Assembly (NCBI RefSeq): GCF_900110025.1
Contig: NZ_FOCE01000006.1
Coordinates: forward strand, 62,001 to 126,000
Source of the DNA: Gemmobacter aquatilis
Lineage (GTDB): Bacteria; Pseudomonadota; Alphaproteobacteria; Rhodobacterales; Rhodobacteraceae
DNA length: 64,000 nucleotides
Direction: 5' to 3'
The position numbers and the translations under genes were made by a program. Below, one piece after another: positions 35,217 through 44,197 of the stretch (positions are counted from its first letter, which is position 1; each line of letters starts with the position of its first letter). A model generated the notes under the pieces. That model had not been told where the DNA came from. It saw nothing but the letters and a program-made list of their open reading frames with translations, and searched no databases.

Positions 35217-36326
35217 ATGCCCCTACGGATTGACAGCGCCGAGCTTCGCCTTGTCCGGCTACCGCTCGTCACGCCCTTCACCATTTCCACCGGCACGATG
35301 ACCGAAAAGCTGTTCCCGCTGCTGACGCTGCGCGCCGAAGGGCTGGAAGGCCATGCCGAAGGGGTGATGGACCCGCTGCCCGATTATCTGGGGGAATCGC
35401 TGCCCGGGTCGCTGGCCCTGCTGCGCGAGGTGTTGATCCCGGCGGTTCTGGGCAAACCGCTGGCCAACCCACAGGCGCTGGCGCCGGTTCTGGCGCCGTG
35501 GCGCGGGCATCGCATGGCGCTGGCCACGCTGGAAATGGCAGTCTGGGATCTGTGGGCCAAATCGCTGGGCCTGCCGCTGTGGTCGGTGCTGGGCGGCAAC
35601 GGGCAGGCGGTGGAGGTGGGGGTGTCACTGGGCATCACCCCGCTGGACGAAACGCTGCGCCGGGTGGAAAGCCATCTCGCGCAGGGCTATCGCCGCATCA
35701 AGCTGAAGGTGAAACCGGGCCATGATCTGGCCATCGTGGCCGCGGTCCGGCAGGCCTTTCCACAGGCGCATCTGACGGTCGATGCAAATTCCTGCTATTC
35801 GCTGGCCGATACGGCGCTGTTGAAGCGGATGGATGCCTTTGATCTTGACTATATCGAACAACCGCTAGCCTGGAACGATATTCACGACCATGCAACGTTG
35901 CAAACCCGCATCGCCACGCCGATCTGTCTGGATGAAAGCATCCAGACAGCACAGGATTGCCGCAAGGCGCTACAGACCGATGCGGCGCGGGTGATCAACA
36001 TCAAGGTCGGGCGCTCTGGCGGGTATATGGAAAGCCTGCGCATCCATGACCTGTGCGCCACGTTCAACGTGCCGGTCTGGTGCGGCGGGATGCTGGAAAG
36101 CGGGGTGGGCCGGGCGCATAACATCCACCTCTCCACCCTGCCGAACTTCACCAAACCGGGCGATGTCTCCTCGGCCAGCCGCTACTTCACCCGCGACATC
36201 ACGGAACAGCAGTTGGAAACCGCCGCAGGTCGGATGCCAGTGCCCGAAGGTGAAGGGATCGGTGTCACGCTGGATCGCGGCTTCCTCGCCACCGTCTCCG
36301 ACGTGCCCGAGGTGTTCCGGGCATGA
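35217..36326 (+). CDS. Enolase-superfamily racemase (o-succinylbenzoate synthase / N-succinylamino acid racemase type)
   Basis: This 369-residue TIM-barrel enzyme has the NSAR/OSBS motif set: KLKVK (about 162-166) for the catalytic lysines, Asp in VDANSCY, Glu in IEQPLA, Asp in CLDESI, and the second catalytic lysine in INIKVGRSGG. A menaquinone role is unlikely because no men genes are near and these bacteria use ubiquinone; instead the GNAT gene overlapping its end points to racemisation of N-succinylated amino acids. The ATG at 35217 has AGGA five bases upstream; an ATG 15 bases earlier is possible. Confidence 0.85.
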   Translation: MPLRIDSAELRLVRLPLVTPFTISTGTMTEKLFPLLTLRAEGLEGHAEGVMDPLPDYLGESLPGSLALLREVLIPAVLGKPLANPQALAPVLAPWRGHRMALATLEMAVWDLWAKSLGLPLWSVLGGNGQAVEVGVSLGITPLDETLRRVESHLAQGYRRIKLKVKPGHDLAIVAAVRQAFPQAHLTVDANSCYSLADTALLKRMDAFDLDYIEQPLAWNDIHDHATLQTRIATPICLDESIQTAQDCRKALQTDAARVINIKVGRSGGYMESLRIHDLCATFNVPVWCGGMLESGVGRAHNIHLSTLPNFTKPGDVSSASRYFTRDITEQQLETAAGRMPVPEGEGIGVTLDRGFLATVSDVPEVFRA

Positions 36327-37039
36327 GAGACATCCTGTTCCGTGACCTGTCCGGCATGGCAGAGTTTTCCGAGGCAGAGGCGCTGCAGCGTGCCGTCTGG
36401 GGCGAAGGCGACAAGGAAGACCCCGCCGACCTGATGATGGTGGTTCAGCATGAAGGCGGGCTGGCGGCAGGCGCGTTTCGCAACGGGCAGATGCTGGGCT
36501 ATGTCTTCGCCTTCCCGACCGCCACACCGGGCGTGCAACATTCACACCGGCTGGCCGTGCGGGCCGAAGCGCGCGGGCTGGGGCTGGGGCTGCGGCTGAA
36601 ATGGTATCAGCGCGACTGGTGCCTTGCGCGCGGTATTTCGCATGTTCGCTGGACCTATGATCCGCTGCGTCTGGCCAATGCCAGCCTGAACATCCACCGC
36701 CTTGGTGCCGAGGCGAACCACTATCTGCCCGATTACTATGGCGCGATGGAAGGGATCAACAAGGGTGCCCCTTCGGATCGGCTGATGGCGGACTGGTGGC
36801 TGAACAGCCCGCGCGTCGCGGCCTGCGCCGCCGGAAACACGCTTCCGGCTGATCCGGTGGAAACGCTTGAAATTCCAGAGGACTTCGGCGCCCTGCTGCA
36901 AGACGACCCGCATCTGGCCCATGCCTTGCGTCTGCACAGCCGTGCGGTGCTGCAGGCCGCCTTTGCGCGCGGGCTGAAGATTGCGGGCTTCGATCCGACA
37001 AAGCGCAGCTATCTGCTCTGCCCCGCCGACCCTGCATGA
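36323..37039 (+). CDS. GNAT-family acyltransferase (COG3375-like), partner of the racemase
   Basis: This 238-residue protein begins MRDILFRDLSGMAEF and contains a GNAT core, with HRLAVRAEARGLGLGLRLKWYQR as the acyl-CoA loop and helix (shown by its ARGLGLGLRLK part). The family I associate with it occurs beside N-succinylamino acid racemases, where it succinylates D-amino acids so that the racemase and a desuccinylase can return the L-form. Start and stop overlap both neighbours by four bases (ATGA), so all three genes are coupled. The succinyl donor and amino acid range are unproved. Confidence 0.82.
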   Translation: MRDILFRDLSGMAEFSEAEALQRAVWGEGDKEDPADLMMVVQHEGGLAAGAFRNGQMLGYVFAFPTATPGVQHSHRLAVRAEARGLGLGLRLKWYQRDWCLARGISHVRWTYDPLRLANASLNIHRLGAEANHYLPDYYGAMEGINKGAPSDRLMADWWLNSPRVAACAAGNTLPADPVETLEIPEDFGALLQDDPHLAHALRLHSRAVLQAAFARGLKIAGFDPTKRSYLLCPADPA

Positions 37040-38313
37040 TGCCGCAGGATAACGCACAGCCCCTGCTGCGTCGGCTGTTCCACCAGGCTGTGGCGGCGGC
37101 CGATCCGATGCGGATCGTGGCCGCCCATCTTCCGCCACGGCCTGCGGGGCGGGTGCTGGTGGTGGGCGCAGGTAAGGCCAGCGCCCGCATGGCCGAGGCG
37201 GTCGAGGCCGCATGGGGCCCCTGCGAAGGTCTTGTGATCACACGCTACGGCCATGCCCGCCCCTGCCGGGGGATCGCGATCGTCGAGGCTGCGCATCCGG
37301 TGCCCGATACGGCGGGCGAGGTTGCCACCCGGCGCCTGCTGGGCCTGCTGGCAGGCCTGAAGGCCGAGGATTTCGTGCTGGTGCTGATCTCGGGCGGGGC
37401 CTCTGCGTTGCTGGTTGCCCCCGTCGAAGGGGTGACGCTGGCCGAAAAACAGGCGGTCAATGCCGCGCTGCTGGCCTCTGGCGCGCCGATCGACCGGATG
37501 AACACCCTGCGCAAGCATCTGAGCCGGGTGAAGGGCGGGCAACTGGCTGCGGCAGCCTTCCCGGCCCGGGTGTTGTGCCTGATGATTTCAGATGTGCCGG
37601 GCGACGATCCGGCCTTCATCGGGTCCGGCCCAACGGTGGCCGATGCCTCTACCCCGGCCGAGGCGCAAGACGTGCTGGCCCATTGGAATCTGCAGGTGCC
37701 CGCCTCGGTTCACGCCGCGCTGGCGCGCCCGTCCGGTGTGATCGCCCCCGGCGACCCACGGCTGGCGCGGGTGGAAAACCGCATCATCGCCGCCCCCGCA
37801 CAATCGCTGGCCGCCGCGGCCGAAGTGGCGCGCGCTGCGGGCTGCACAGTGCATCTGCTGGGCGACGCGCTGGAGGGCGAGGCGCGCGAAGTGGCCGCCG
37901 CGCAGGCCGCCGAGGCGCAACGGATCGCCGCGAGCCTGCGGCCACAGGAGGCCCCGGTGCTGCTGCTGTCCGGCGGGGAACTGACGGTCACGCGGCGCGG
38001 CACCGGCATTGGTGGGCCGAACGCAGAATTCTGCCTTGCCCTTGCGATGGCCCTGCAAGGCGCGCCGGGCATCCATGCGCTGGCCTGCGACACCGACGGC
38101 GTGGACGGCGCAGCCGAGGTGGCAGGGGCAGTGATCGGCCCCGACACCCTGCCCCGCGCCAAAGCACAAGGCCTTGATCCTGCAGCAACTCTTGCCGCAA
38201 ACGATGCCCACAGTTTTTTCGCGGCGCTGGGGGATCAGGTGATCACTGGGCCGACGCTGACCAATGTGAACGACTTTCGCGCGATCCTGATCCTGCCCCC
38301 TGCCAAGCCCTGA
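37036..38313 (+). CDS. Glycerate 2-kinase (TtuD / MOFRL family)
   Basis: This 425-residue protein is of the type II glycerate kinase family, often mislabelled hydroxypyruvate reductase. It has the N-terminal VLVVGAGKASARMAEA nucleotide region, ISGGASALL (about 118-126) and the C-terminal MOFRL domain with DTDGVDG (about 353-359) and NDAHSFF. It would make 2-phosphoglycerate from glycerate. Its coupling to the racemase and GNAT genes (ATGA) is odd, since the pathways do not obviously meet; D-serine or glycine breakdown through hydroxypyruvate and glycerate would be a link. Confidence 0.9.
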   Translation: MMPQDNAQPLLRRLFHQAVAAADPMRIVAAHLPPRPAGRVLVVGAGKASARMAEAVEAAWGPCEGLVITRYGHARPCRGIAIVEAAHPVPDTAGEVATRRLLGLLAGLKAEDFVLVLISGGASALLVAPVEGVTLAEKQAVNAALLASGAPIDRMNTLRKHLSRVKGGQLAAAAFPARVLCLMISDVPGDDPAFIGSGPTVADASTPAEAQDVLAHWNLQVPASVHAALARPSGVIAPGDPRLARVENRIIAAPAQSLAAAAEVARAAGCTVHLLGDALEGEAREVAAAQAAEAQRIAASLRPQEAPVLLLSGGELTVTRRGTGIGGPNAEFCLALAMALQGAPGIHALACDTDGVDGAAEVAGAVIGPDTLPRAKAQGLDPAATLAANDAHSFFAALGDQVITGPTLTNVNDFRAILILPPAKP

Positions 38314-38320
38314 CCCACGC

Positions 38321-39310
38321 TTAGGCCGGGGCGGCATCTCGGAAGGCACCGGGGCTTTGCCCGGTCCATTTGCGAAAGGCCCGGTGAAAGGCGCTTGGCT
38401 CGCTGAAGCCCAGAGCGCCCGCAATATCGGCCACGCTGCGCGTCGTGCCGCGCAACATCTCTTGCGCCAGCCCGCTGCGGATCTCGTCGCGGATCGCGGC
38501 GAAACTTTGCCCCTCGGCGCGCAGACGCCGCCGCAGCGTGGCGGGGGACAGGCGCATCTGCACCGCCAGACTGTCGAAACCCGGCCAATCCGCCGGGGGC
38601 AGCGCCCTGAGCTGCGCATGAAGCCGCGCCGACAGGCCCTGATCGTGACGATAGCGCACCAGAATATTGGCGGGCGCCCCGCGCAGGAACTGCCGCAGCG
38701 CCGGTTCCGAACGGATCGTCGGCAAAGCAAGATAGCGCGCATCGAAAGCCAGACGGCTTTGCGGTTGGCTGAAATGCACCGGCGCCCCGAAGAACTGGTG
38801 ATAATCGGCGCGGTGTTCAGGTGCCGGGCAGGAAAAATCAATCCGCCGCAACGGGATACGCCGCCCGACCAGCCAGCAGGCCAGCCCCATCAGGATCAGC
38901 CAATAAGTGCGATAGGCAAAGGCGCTGCGCGGGGTGCCCCGGTCGGTCAGCACGATCTCGGCCAGTCCCTCGCGCAGTTCCAGCGCGCCGGACGGATCGT
39001 CCAGCACGACACGCAGAAAGCGCAGCGCCCGGCGCAAGGCGCGCTCCAGCGTGCCTGCGTGCAGCACGGCGTGGCAGAGCAGGGTAAAGCTGCCCGGACG
39101 CATCGGGCGGGCGCCAAGGCCGAAGAATTCATCCTGCGCCGCCCGCGCCATGGCATGCCACAACTGCCCATATTGCGCGCTGGTGACGGGTTCCGTTGGC
39201 ACGCCCGCCAGTCCCGCCTCGGCCAGCAGGGGGGCCGCGGCAATGCCCTGTTCGCGCATGCAGGCCAGCGCATCCGCGACAAAGCCGGGCGAGATCATCC
39301 GCCGTTCCAT
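38321..39310 (-). CDS. AraC-family transcriptional regulator
   Basis: This 329-residue protein has an N-terminal sensor of the arabinose-binding-like OruR/ArgR type (about 1-210) and a C-terminal pair of helix-turn-helix motifs (about 225-325), with MRLSPATLRRRLRAEG and VADIAGALGFSEPSAFHRAFRKW, the latter abbreviated by its GFSEPSAFHRAFR core. It is divergent from the beta-oxidation cluster at 39440-43713 and is the natural candidate for its regulator; the inducer is probably an acyl compound. It could start at 39298 instead, four residues later. Confidence 0.88.
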   Translation of the reverse strand: MERRMISPGFVADALACMREQGIAAAPLLAEAGLAGVPTEPVTSAQYGQLWHAMARAAQDEFFGLGARPMRPGSFTLLCHAVLHAGTLERALRRALRFLRVVLDDPSGALELREGLAEIVLTDRGTPRSAFAYRTYWLILMGLACWLVGRRIPLRRIDFSCPAPEHRADYHQFFGAPVHFSQPQSRLAFDARYLALPTIRSEPALRQFLRGAPANILVRYRHDQGLSARLHAQLRALPPADWPGFDSLAVQMRLSPATLRRRLRAEGQSFAAIRDEIRSGLAQEMLRGTTRSVADIAGALGFSEPSAFHRAFRKWTGQSPGAFRDAAPA

Positions 39311-39439
39311 CCCCCGCCCCGCTTATGGTAAAACCGATCACGCAATTAGACCTGCAATGTCATTGTTTGCAACACGCGCCCCGCTACAGTCGCCGCAAAT
39401 CCGCCGGGGGGGAGCCCGGCGGAACAGGAGGATCAGCGA

Positions 39440-40207
39440 ATGGACATCAAGGACCGGGTGTTTCTTGTCACCGGGGCGGGCTCGGGGCTGGGCGCCGCTG
39501 TCGCGCGGATGGTGGTGGATCAGGGTGGCAAGGTGGTGCTGCTGGATGTGAACACTGCGGCGGGCGATGCGGTGGCACAAGATCTGGGGGAAGCGGCGCG
39601 TTTCATCACCACAGATGTGACCAGCGCCACCGAGGCCGAGGCGGCCATCGACACGGCGCTGGATCATTTTGGGCGGATCGACGGGTTGGTGAATTGTGCG
39701 GGGGTGGCGCCGGGGGAGAAGATCGTGGGGCGCGAGGGGCCGCATCGGTTGGACACATTCGCGCGGACGGTCTCGATCAACCTGATCGGCACCTTCAACA
39801 TGCTGCGTCTGGCCGCCGATGCCATGTCGCGGCAAGAGGCCGGGCCGGGGGGCGAGCGGGGCGTGATTGTCAACACTGCGTCCATCGCGGCGTTTGACGG
39901 GCAGATCGGGCAGGCCGCCTATGCCGCCTCGAAAGGCGGGGTCGCGGCGCTGACCCTGCCCGCCGCGCGCGAGCTTTCTCGCTTTGGAATCAGGGTGGTA
40001 ACCATCGCACCGGGGATCTTCGAGACGCCGATGATGAAGGGCCTGCCGCAAGAGGTGCAGGACAGTCTGGGCGCCGGGGTGCCGTTTCCGCCGCGGTTGG
40101 GCCAGCCCGCCGAATATGCGGCGCTGGTGCGCCATATCGTGGAAAACCAGATGTTGAACGGCGAAGTGATCCGGCTGGACGGCGCGCTGCGCATGGCCCC
40201 GCGCTGA
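39440..40207 (+). CDS. SDR-type 3-hydroxyacyl-CoA dehydrogenase (HSD10-like)
   Basis: This 255-residue SDR has TGAGSGLG at 11-18, an Asp after strand 2 (LLDVN) for NAD, the NCAGVAP motif, catalytic Ser in [10 protein letters not shown] and YAASK near 162-166, and a C-terminus like HSD17B10 ([10 protein letters not shown]). This group oxidises (2-methyl-)3-hydroxyacyl-CoA. It is followed by thiolase, acyl-CoA dehydrogenase and CoA-transferase-like genes, which supports a role in fatty or branched-chain acid breakdown. AGGAGG precedes the ATG. Confidence 0.88.
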   Translation: MDIKDRVFLVTGAGSGLGAAVARMVVDQGGKVVLLDVNTAAGDAVAQDLGEAARFITTDVTSATEAEAAIDTALDHFGRIDGLVNCAGVAPGEKIVGREGPHRLDTFARTVSINLIGTFNMLRLAADAMSRQEAGPGGERGVIVNTASIAAFDGQIGQAAYAASKGGVAALTLPAARELSRFGIRVVTIAPGIFETPMMKGLPQEVQDSLGAGVPFPPRLGQPAEYAALVRHIVENQMLNGEVIRLDGALRMAPR

Positions 40208-40224
40208 GATCAGGGAGAGCAGAT

Positions 40225-41424
40225 ATGACCGAAGATTCCGCCAAAGATCCGATTGTCATCACCGGCACCGCCCGTACACCGATGGGCGGCTTTCAAGGCA
40301 CCCTTTGTGCCGCGAATTCCAGCGCTTTGGGCGCTGCCGCCATCCGCGCCGCCGTGGCAGGGGCCGGGTTGGCGCCCGAGGCGGTGGAGGAGATTCTGAT
40401 GGGTTGCGTGCTGCCTGCCGGTCAGGGGCAGGCCCCGGCGCGGCAGGCGGCGCTTGGCGCCGGGTTGCCGCTGGGCGCCGGGGCCACGACGATCAACAAG
40501 ATGTGCGGATCGGGGATGAAGGCCGCGATGCTGGCGCATGACCTGATCCTTGCGGGCAGCGCCGGAATCGTTGTGGCGGGCGGGATGGAGAGCATGTCGA
40601 ACGCCCCCTATCTGCTGCCCAAGGCGCGGGGCGGCTATCGGATGGGGCATGGGCAGGTGCTGGACCACATGTTCCTCGACGGGCTGGAAGACGCCTATGA
40701 CAAGGGCCGCCTGATGGGCACCTTTGCCGAAGATTGTGCCGAAGCCTATCAGTTCAGCCGCGATGCGCAGGATGCCTATGCGATGACCTCGCTCAGCCGG
40801 GCGCAGGCGGCGATTGCCGGGGGGCGGTTTGTGGCAGAGATCGCGCCGGTCACCGTGGCGGCGGGTCGGGGCACCACGGTTGTCAGCATTGACGAACAGC
40901 CCGGCAATGCCCGGCCCGACAAGATCCCCACCCTGCGCCCGGCCTTCCGCGAAGGCGGCACGGTGACGGCGGCCAATTCATCGTCCATCTCGGACGGGGC
41001 GGCGGCGCTGGTGCTGATGCGCCGGTCCGAGGCAGAGCGGCGCGGGCTGACGCCGCGCGCGGTGCTGGTGGCCCATGCCACCCATGCCGACAAGCCCAAC
41101 CTGTTCCCCACCGCCCCCATCGGCGCGATGCGCAAGCTGGCGGCGAAAACCGGCTGGGCGCTGGCCGATGTGGATCTGTTCGAGGTGAACGAAGCCTTTG
41201 CCGTGGTGGCCATGGCGGCGATGCGCGATCTGGATCTGCCGCATGACAAGGTGAACGTCCATGGCGGCGCTTGCGCGTTGGGCCACCCCATCGGCGCCTC
41301 GGGGGCGCGGGTGCTGGTGACGCTGCTGGCGGCGCTGGAAACCTATGGGCTGCGGCGCGGCATGGCCTCGCTGTGCATCGGCGGCGGCGAGGCGACCGCC
41401 GTTGCCATTGAAAGGATCGCATGA
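40225..41424 (+). CDS. Acetyl-CoA acetyltransferase (thiolase)
   Basis: This 399-residue thiolase cleaves 3-ketoacyl-CoA with CoA. It has the nucleophile Cys in [10 protein letters not shown] (about 90), the acid/base residues in EVNEAFAV and [16 protein letters not shown], and the C-terminal Cys in CIGGGEATA. It is in the same operon as the SDR (17 bp) and the acyl-CoA dehydrogenase (overlap of four bases). It probably completes beta-oxidation; acetoacetyl-CoA synthesis is the alternative. Confidence 0.93.
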   Translation: MTEDSAKDPIVITGTARTPMGGFQGTLCAANSSALGAAAIRAAVAGAGLAPEAVEEILMGCVLPAGQGQAPARQAALGAGLPLGAGATTINKMCGSGMKAAMLAHDLILAGSAGIVVAGGMESMSNAPYLLPKARGGYRMGHGQVLDHMFLDGLEDAYDKGRLMGTFAEDCAEAYQFSRDAQDAYAMTSLSRAQAAIAGGRFVAEIAPVTVAAGRGTTVVSIDEQPGNARPDKIPTLRPAFREGGTVTAANSSSISDGAAALVLMRRSEAERRGLTPRAVLVAHATHADKPNLFPTAPIGAMRKLAAKTGWALADVDLFEVNEAFAVVAMAAMRDLDLPHDKVNVHGGACALGHPIGASGARVLVTLLAALETYGLRRGMASLCIGGGEATAVAIERIA

Positions 41425-42551
41425 TGCTGCTGACCGAAACGCAGGACCAGATCCGCGACATGGCCCGCGCCTTTGCCCGCGACCGGCTGGCGCCGGGGGC
41501 GGCGCAGCGGGATGCCGATCACGCCTTTCCCCGCGCCGAACTGGCGGAGATGGGGGCGCTTGGCCTGATGGGGATGCTGGTGCCCGAAGCCTATGGCGGG
41601 GCCGATACCGGCACCGTAGCCTATGCGCTGGCGCTGGAGGAGATCGCGGCGGCGGATGGGGCCTGTTCGACCATCCTGTCCGTCCATTCCTCGGTCGGCT
41701 GTGTGCCGATCCTGCGCTTTGGCAGCGAGGAGCAGAAGCAGCGCTTTCTGCCGCGCATGGCGGCGGGGGAATGGATCGGCGGCTTTGCCCTGACCGAACC
41801 GCAGGCCGGATCGGACGCCTCGGCGCTGAAAACCCGGGCGCGGCGGGATGGGGATGATTATGTGATTGACGGGGCGAAGCAATTCATCACCTCGGGTCAG
41901 AATGGCAATGTGGTGATCCTGTTTGCCGTCACCGATCCTGCAGCGGGCAAGAAGGGCATTTCGGCCTTCATCGTGCCGACCGATACGCCGGGTTACGAAG
42001 TGGTTTCGGTGGAGCGCAAGCTGGGCCAGCACAGTTCGGACACCTGCGCGCTGGCCTTCAACGGGATGCGGGTGCCCGCAGCCAACCGGCTGGGCGCCGA
42101 GGGCGACGGCTATCGCATCGCGCTGGCCAATCTGGAGGGCGGGCGCATCGGCATCGCGGCGCAGGCCATCGGCATGGCGCGCGCCGCCTACGAGGCCGCA
42201 CTGGCCTATGCGCGCGAACGCGTCACCTTTGGCAAGCCGATCATCGAGCATCAGGCGGTGGCGTTCCGGCTGGCGGATATGGCGACGCAGATCGCGGTGG
42301 CCCGGCAGATGATGCTGCACGCCGCCACCCTGCGCGAGGCGGGCCAGCCCTGCCTGACCGAAGCCTCGATGGCGAAACTGTTCGCGTCGGAAATGGCCGA
42401 GGCGGTGTGTTCGGCGGCGATCCAGATCCATGGCGGCTATGGCTATCTGGCCGATTACCCGGTGGAGCGGATTTACCGCGACGTGCGGGTCTGCCAGATC
42501 TACGAGGGCACCAGCGATGTGCAGCGCCTTGTCATCGCGCGCAATCTGTGA
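41421..42551 (+). CDS. Acyl-CoA dehydrogenase
   Basis: This 376-residue flavoenzyme introduces the 2,3 double bond in acyl-CoA. FAD-binding and family signatures include [24 protein letters not shown] and, near the end, [21 protein letters not shown], abbreviated to its HGGYGY core; the catalytic Glu is in the YEGTSDVQ segment. Electrons go to ETF. Start ATG overlaps the thiolase stop. Sequence resembles short/branched-chain members, but chain length is not certain. Confidence 0.93.
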   Translation: MMLLTETQDQIRDMARAFARDRLAPGAAQRDADHAFPRAELAEMGALGLMGMLVPEAYGGADTGTVAYALALEEIAAADGACSTILSVHSSVGCVPILRFGSEEQKQRFLPRMAAGEWIGGFALTEPQAGSDASALKTRARRDGDDYVIDGAKQFITSGQNGNVVILFAVTDPAAGKKGISAFIVPTDTPGYEVVSVERKLGQHSSDTCALAFNGMRVPAANRLGAEGDGYRIALANLEGGRIGIAAQAIGMARAAYEAALAYARERVTFGKPIIEHQAVAFRLADMATQIAVARQMMLHAATLREAGQPCLTEASMAKLFASEMAEAVCSAAIQIHGGYGYLADYPVERIYRDVRVCQIYEGTSDVQRLVIARNL

Positions 42552-42561
42552 GGGGCCAAAG

Positions 42562-43713
42562 ATGACCGGCGCCCTTGCAGGCTTGCGCTTTGTCGAACTG
42601 GCCGGGCTTGGCCCTGCCCCTTTCGCCGCGATGATGCTGGCCGACCATGGGGCCGAGGTGATCCGCATCCATCCGCTGCGCCCCCGGCGCGGGATCCCGT
42701 CGATCGACACCGCCGCCGATGTGCTGGCGCGGGGGCGGGCGTCGATTGCCGTCGATCTGAAATCGACCGAGGGCAAGGCGCTGGTGCTGGATCTGGTGGC
42801 GGGGGCGGATGGGCTGATCGAAGGGTTTCGGCCGGGGGTGACCGAGCGGCTGGGGCTGGGCCCGCAGGACTGTCTGGCGCGCAACCCGCGGCTGGCTTAC
42901 GGGCGGATGACCGGCTGGGGGCAGGACGGGCCGCTGGCTGACCGGGCCGGGCATGACCTGAACTATATCGCGCTGACCGGGGTGTTGCTGGCCACCGGGC
43001 CGGTGGATCGGCCGGTGCCGCCGCTGAACCTGCTGGGCGATTTCGGCGGGGGTGGCATGGTGCTGGCCTTCGGGATGCTGGCCGCCGTGCTGTCGGCCAA
43101 GGCGACCGGGCGGGGCCAGATCGTCGATGCGGCGATGACCGACGGGGCGGCGCTGCTGAGCACGATGATCCACGGGTTTCGGGCGGCGGGGGCGTGGAAG
43201 ACGGCGCGCGAGCGCAATCTGCTGGATGGCGGGGCGTATTTCTATGGGCTGTACCGCTGTGCCGACGGGCGCTTTGTGGCGGTGGGGGCGATCGAGCCGC
43301 AGTTCCATGCGCTGCTGCTGCAGGGGCTGGGGCTGGACGCGGCAGGGTTCGATCAGGCGGACGAGCTGCGCTGGCTGGATGCCCGCAAGCGGATTGCGGC
43401 GGTGTTTGCCAGCCAGCCGCGCGCGCATTGGCAGTGGGTGTTCGAGGGCACGGATGCCTGCGTGACCCCGGTGCTGGATTGGGACGAGGCGCCGGACCAT
43501 ACGCATAACCGCGCCCGCGGCACGTTCATCGAGGTGGCGGGCGTGGTGCAGCCCGCCCCTGCCCCGCGGTTCAGCCAGACCCCCGCAGCGCCGCCCGGCC
43601 CGCCGCACCTGCCGCTGGCGGGGGCCGAGGCCTGTCTGGCGCGCTGGTCCATCGCGGCGGAGCGGATTGCGGATTTGCAGCAAAGGGGCGTGGTGCAGCA
43701 TTGGGCGGAGTGA
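42562..43713 (+). CDS. CaiB/BaiF family CoA transferase (alpha-methylacyl-CoA racemase-like)
   Basis: This 383-residue family III protein resembles AMACR. It has LRFVELAGLGPAPFA at the N-terminus, the catalytic region RAGHDLNYIALTG (the His/Asp pair), LLGDFGGGGM and DAAMTDGAALL. AMACR flips the 2-methyl centre so that branched acyl-CoA can enter beta-oxidation. Together with the HSD10-like enzyme this suggests 2-methyl branched acids as substrates. The ATG at 42562 has AGGGG upstream. It ends the operon. Confidence 0.87.
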   Translation: MTGALAGLRFVELAGLGPAPFAAMMLADHGAEVIRIHPLRPRRGIPSIDTAADVLARGRASIAVDLKSTEGKALVLDLVAGADGLIEGFRPGVTERLGLGPQDCLARNPRLAYGRMTGWGQDGPLADRAGHDLNYIALTGVLLATGPVDRPVPPLNLLGDFGGGGMVLAFGMLAAVLSAKATGRGQIVDAAMTDGAALLSTMIHGFRAAGAWKTARERNLLDGGAYFYGLYRCADGRFVAVGAIEPQFHALLLQGLGLDAAGFDQADELRWLDARKRIAAVFASQPRAHWQWVFEGTDACVTPVLDWDEAPDHTHNRARGTFIEVAGVVQPAPAPRFSQTPAAPPGPPHLPLAGAEACLARWSIAAERIADLQQRGVVQHWAE

Positions 43714-43789
43714 GGGGGCGCGACACTCGGCCCGCTTGCAAATACCGTGCGACAGGCCGATCAAGCAGGCCTTGCACCCGGAGCCTGCC

Positions 43790-44197
43790 ATGACCGCCTT
43801 CCCGCCGCGCTTTTTCGTTACGCCCGACCAGATCGACGCCCAGGTGGCCGCCTTTTATGCGGCGGTGCGGGGGCATCCGGTGCTGGGGCCGGTGTTTGCC
43901 GGGCATGTGACGGATTGGCCCGCACATGAGGCGAAAATCGGCCGCTTCTGGCGCAATGCGATCCTGCGCGAAGGGGTTTATGACGGCTCGCCCATGTTGG
44001 CGCATCGGCAGGCGGGGGATGTGCGGGCCGAGCATTTTCCGATCTGGCTCGATCTGTTCGACGAGACGCTGCGCCGCACCCTGCCCGAGGATGCTGCGAG
44101 CGCCTGGTCGCATATGGCGCATCGCATCGGGCGGGCGCTGCGCATGGGGGTGGAGGAGGCGCGCCGCCCGTCAGGTGCCGCCCCCGCGCTGTTCTGA
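43790..44197 (+). CDS. Group III truncated hemoglobin
   Basis: This 135-residue protein has the TrHb fold: the FYAAVRGHPVLGPVF helices, HVTDWPAHEAKIGRFWRNAIL with the CD/E region (core WPAHEAKIGRFW), and the proximal histidine region RAEHFPIWLDLFDETL. Group III globins are proposed to handle NO or electron transfer under low oxygen. The gene overlaps the convergent DUF2339 gene by 27 bp. It stands 76 bp after the AMACR-like gene, so it may be read through from that operon or have its own promoter. Confidence 0.85.
   Translation: MTAFPPRFFVTPDQIDAQVAAFYAAVRGHPVLGPVFAGHVTDWPAHEAKIGRFWRNAILREGVYDGSPMLAHRQAGDVRAEHFPIWLDLFDETLRRTLPEDAASAWSHMAHRIGRALRMGVEEARRPSGAAPALF

Noticed and set aside
35217-36326. 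Menaquinone role for the o-succinylbenzoate-synthase-like gene
   Set aside because: No other men gene is present and the overlapping GNAT gene fits the N-succinylamino acid racemase context better.
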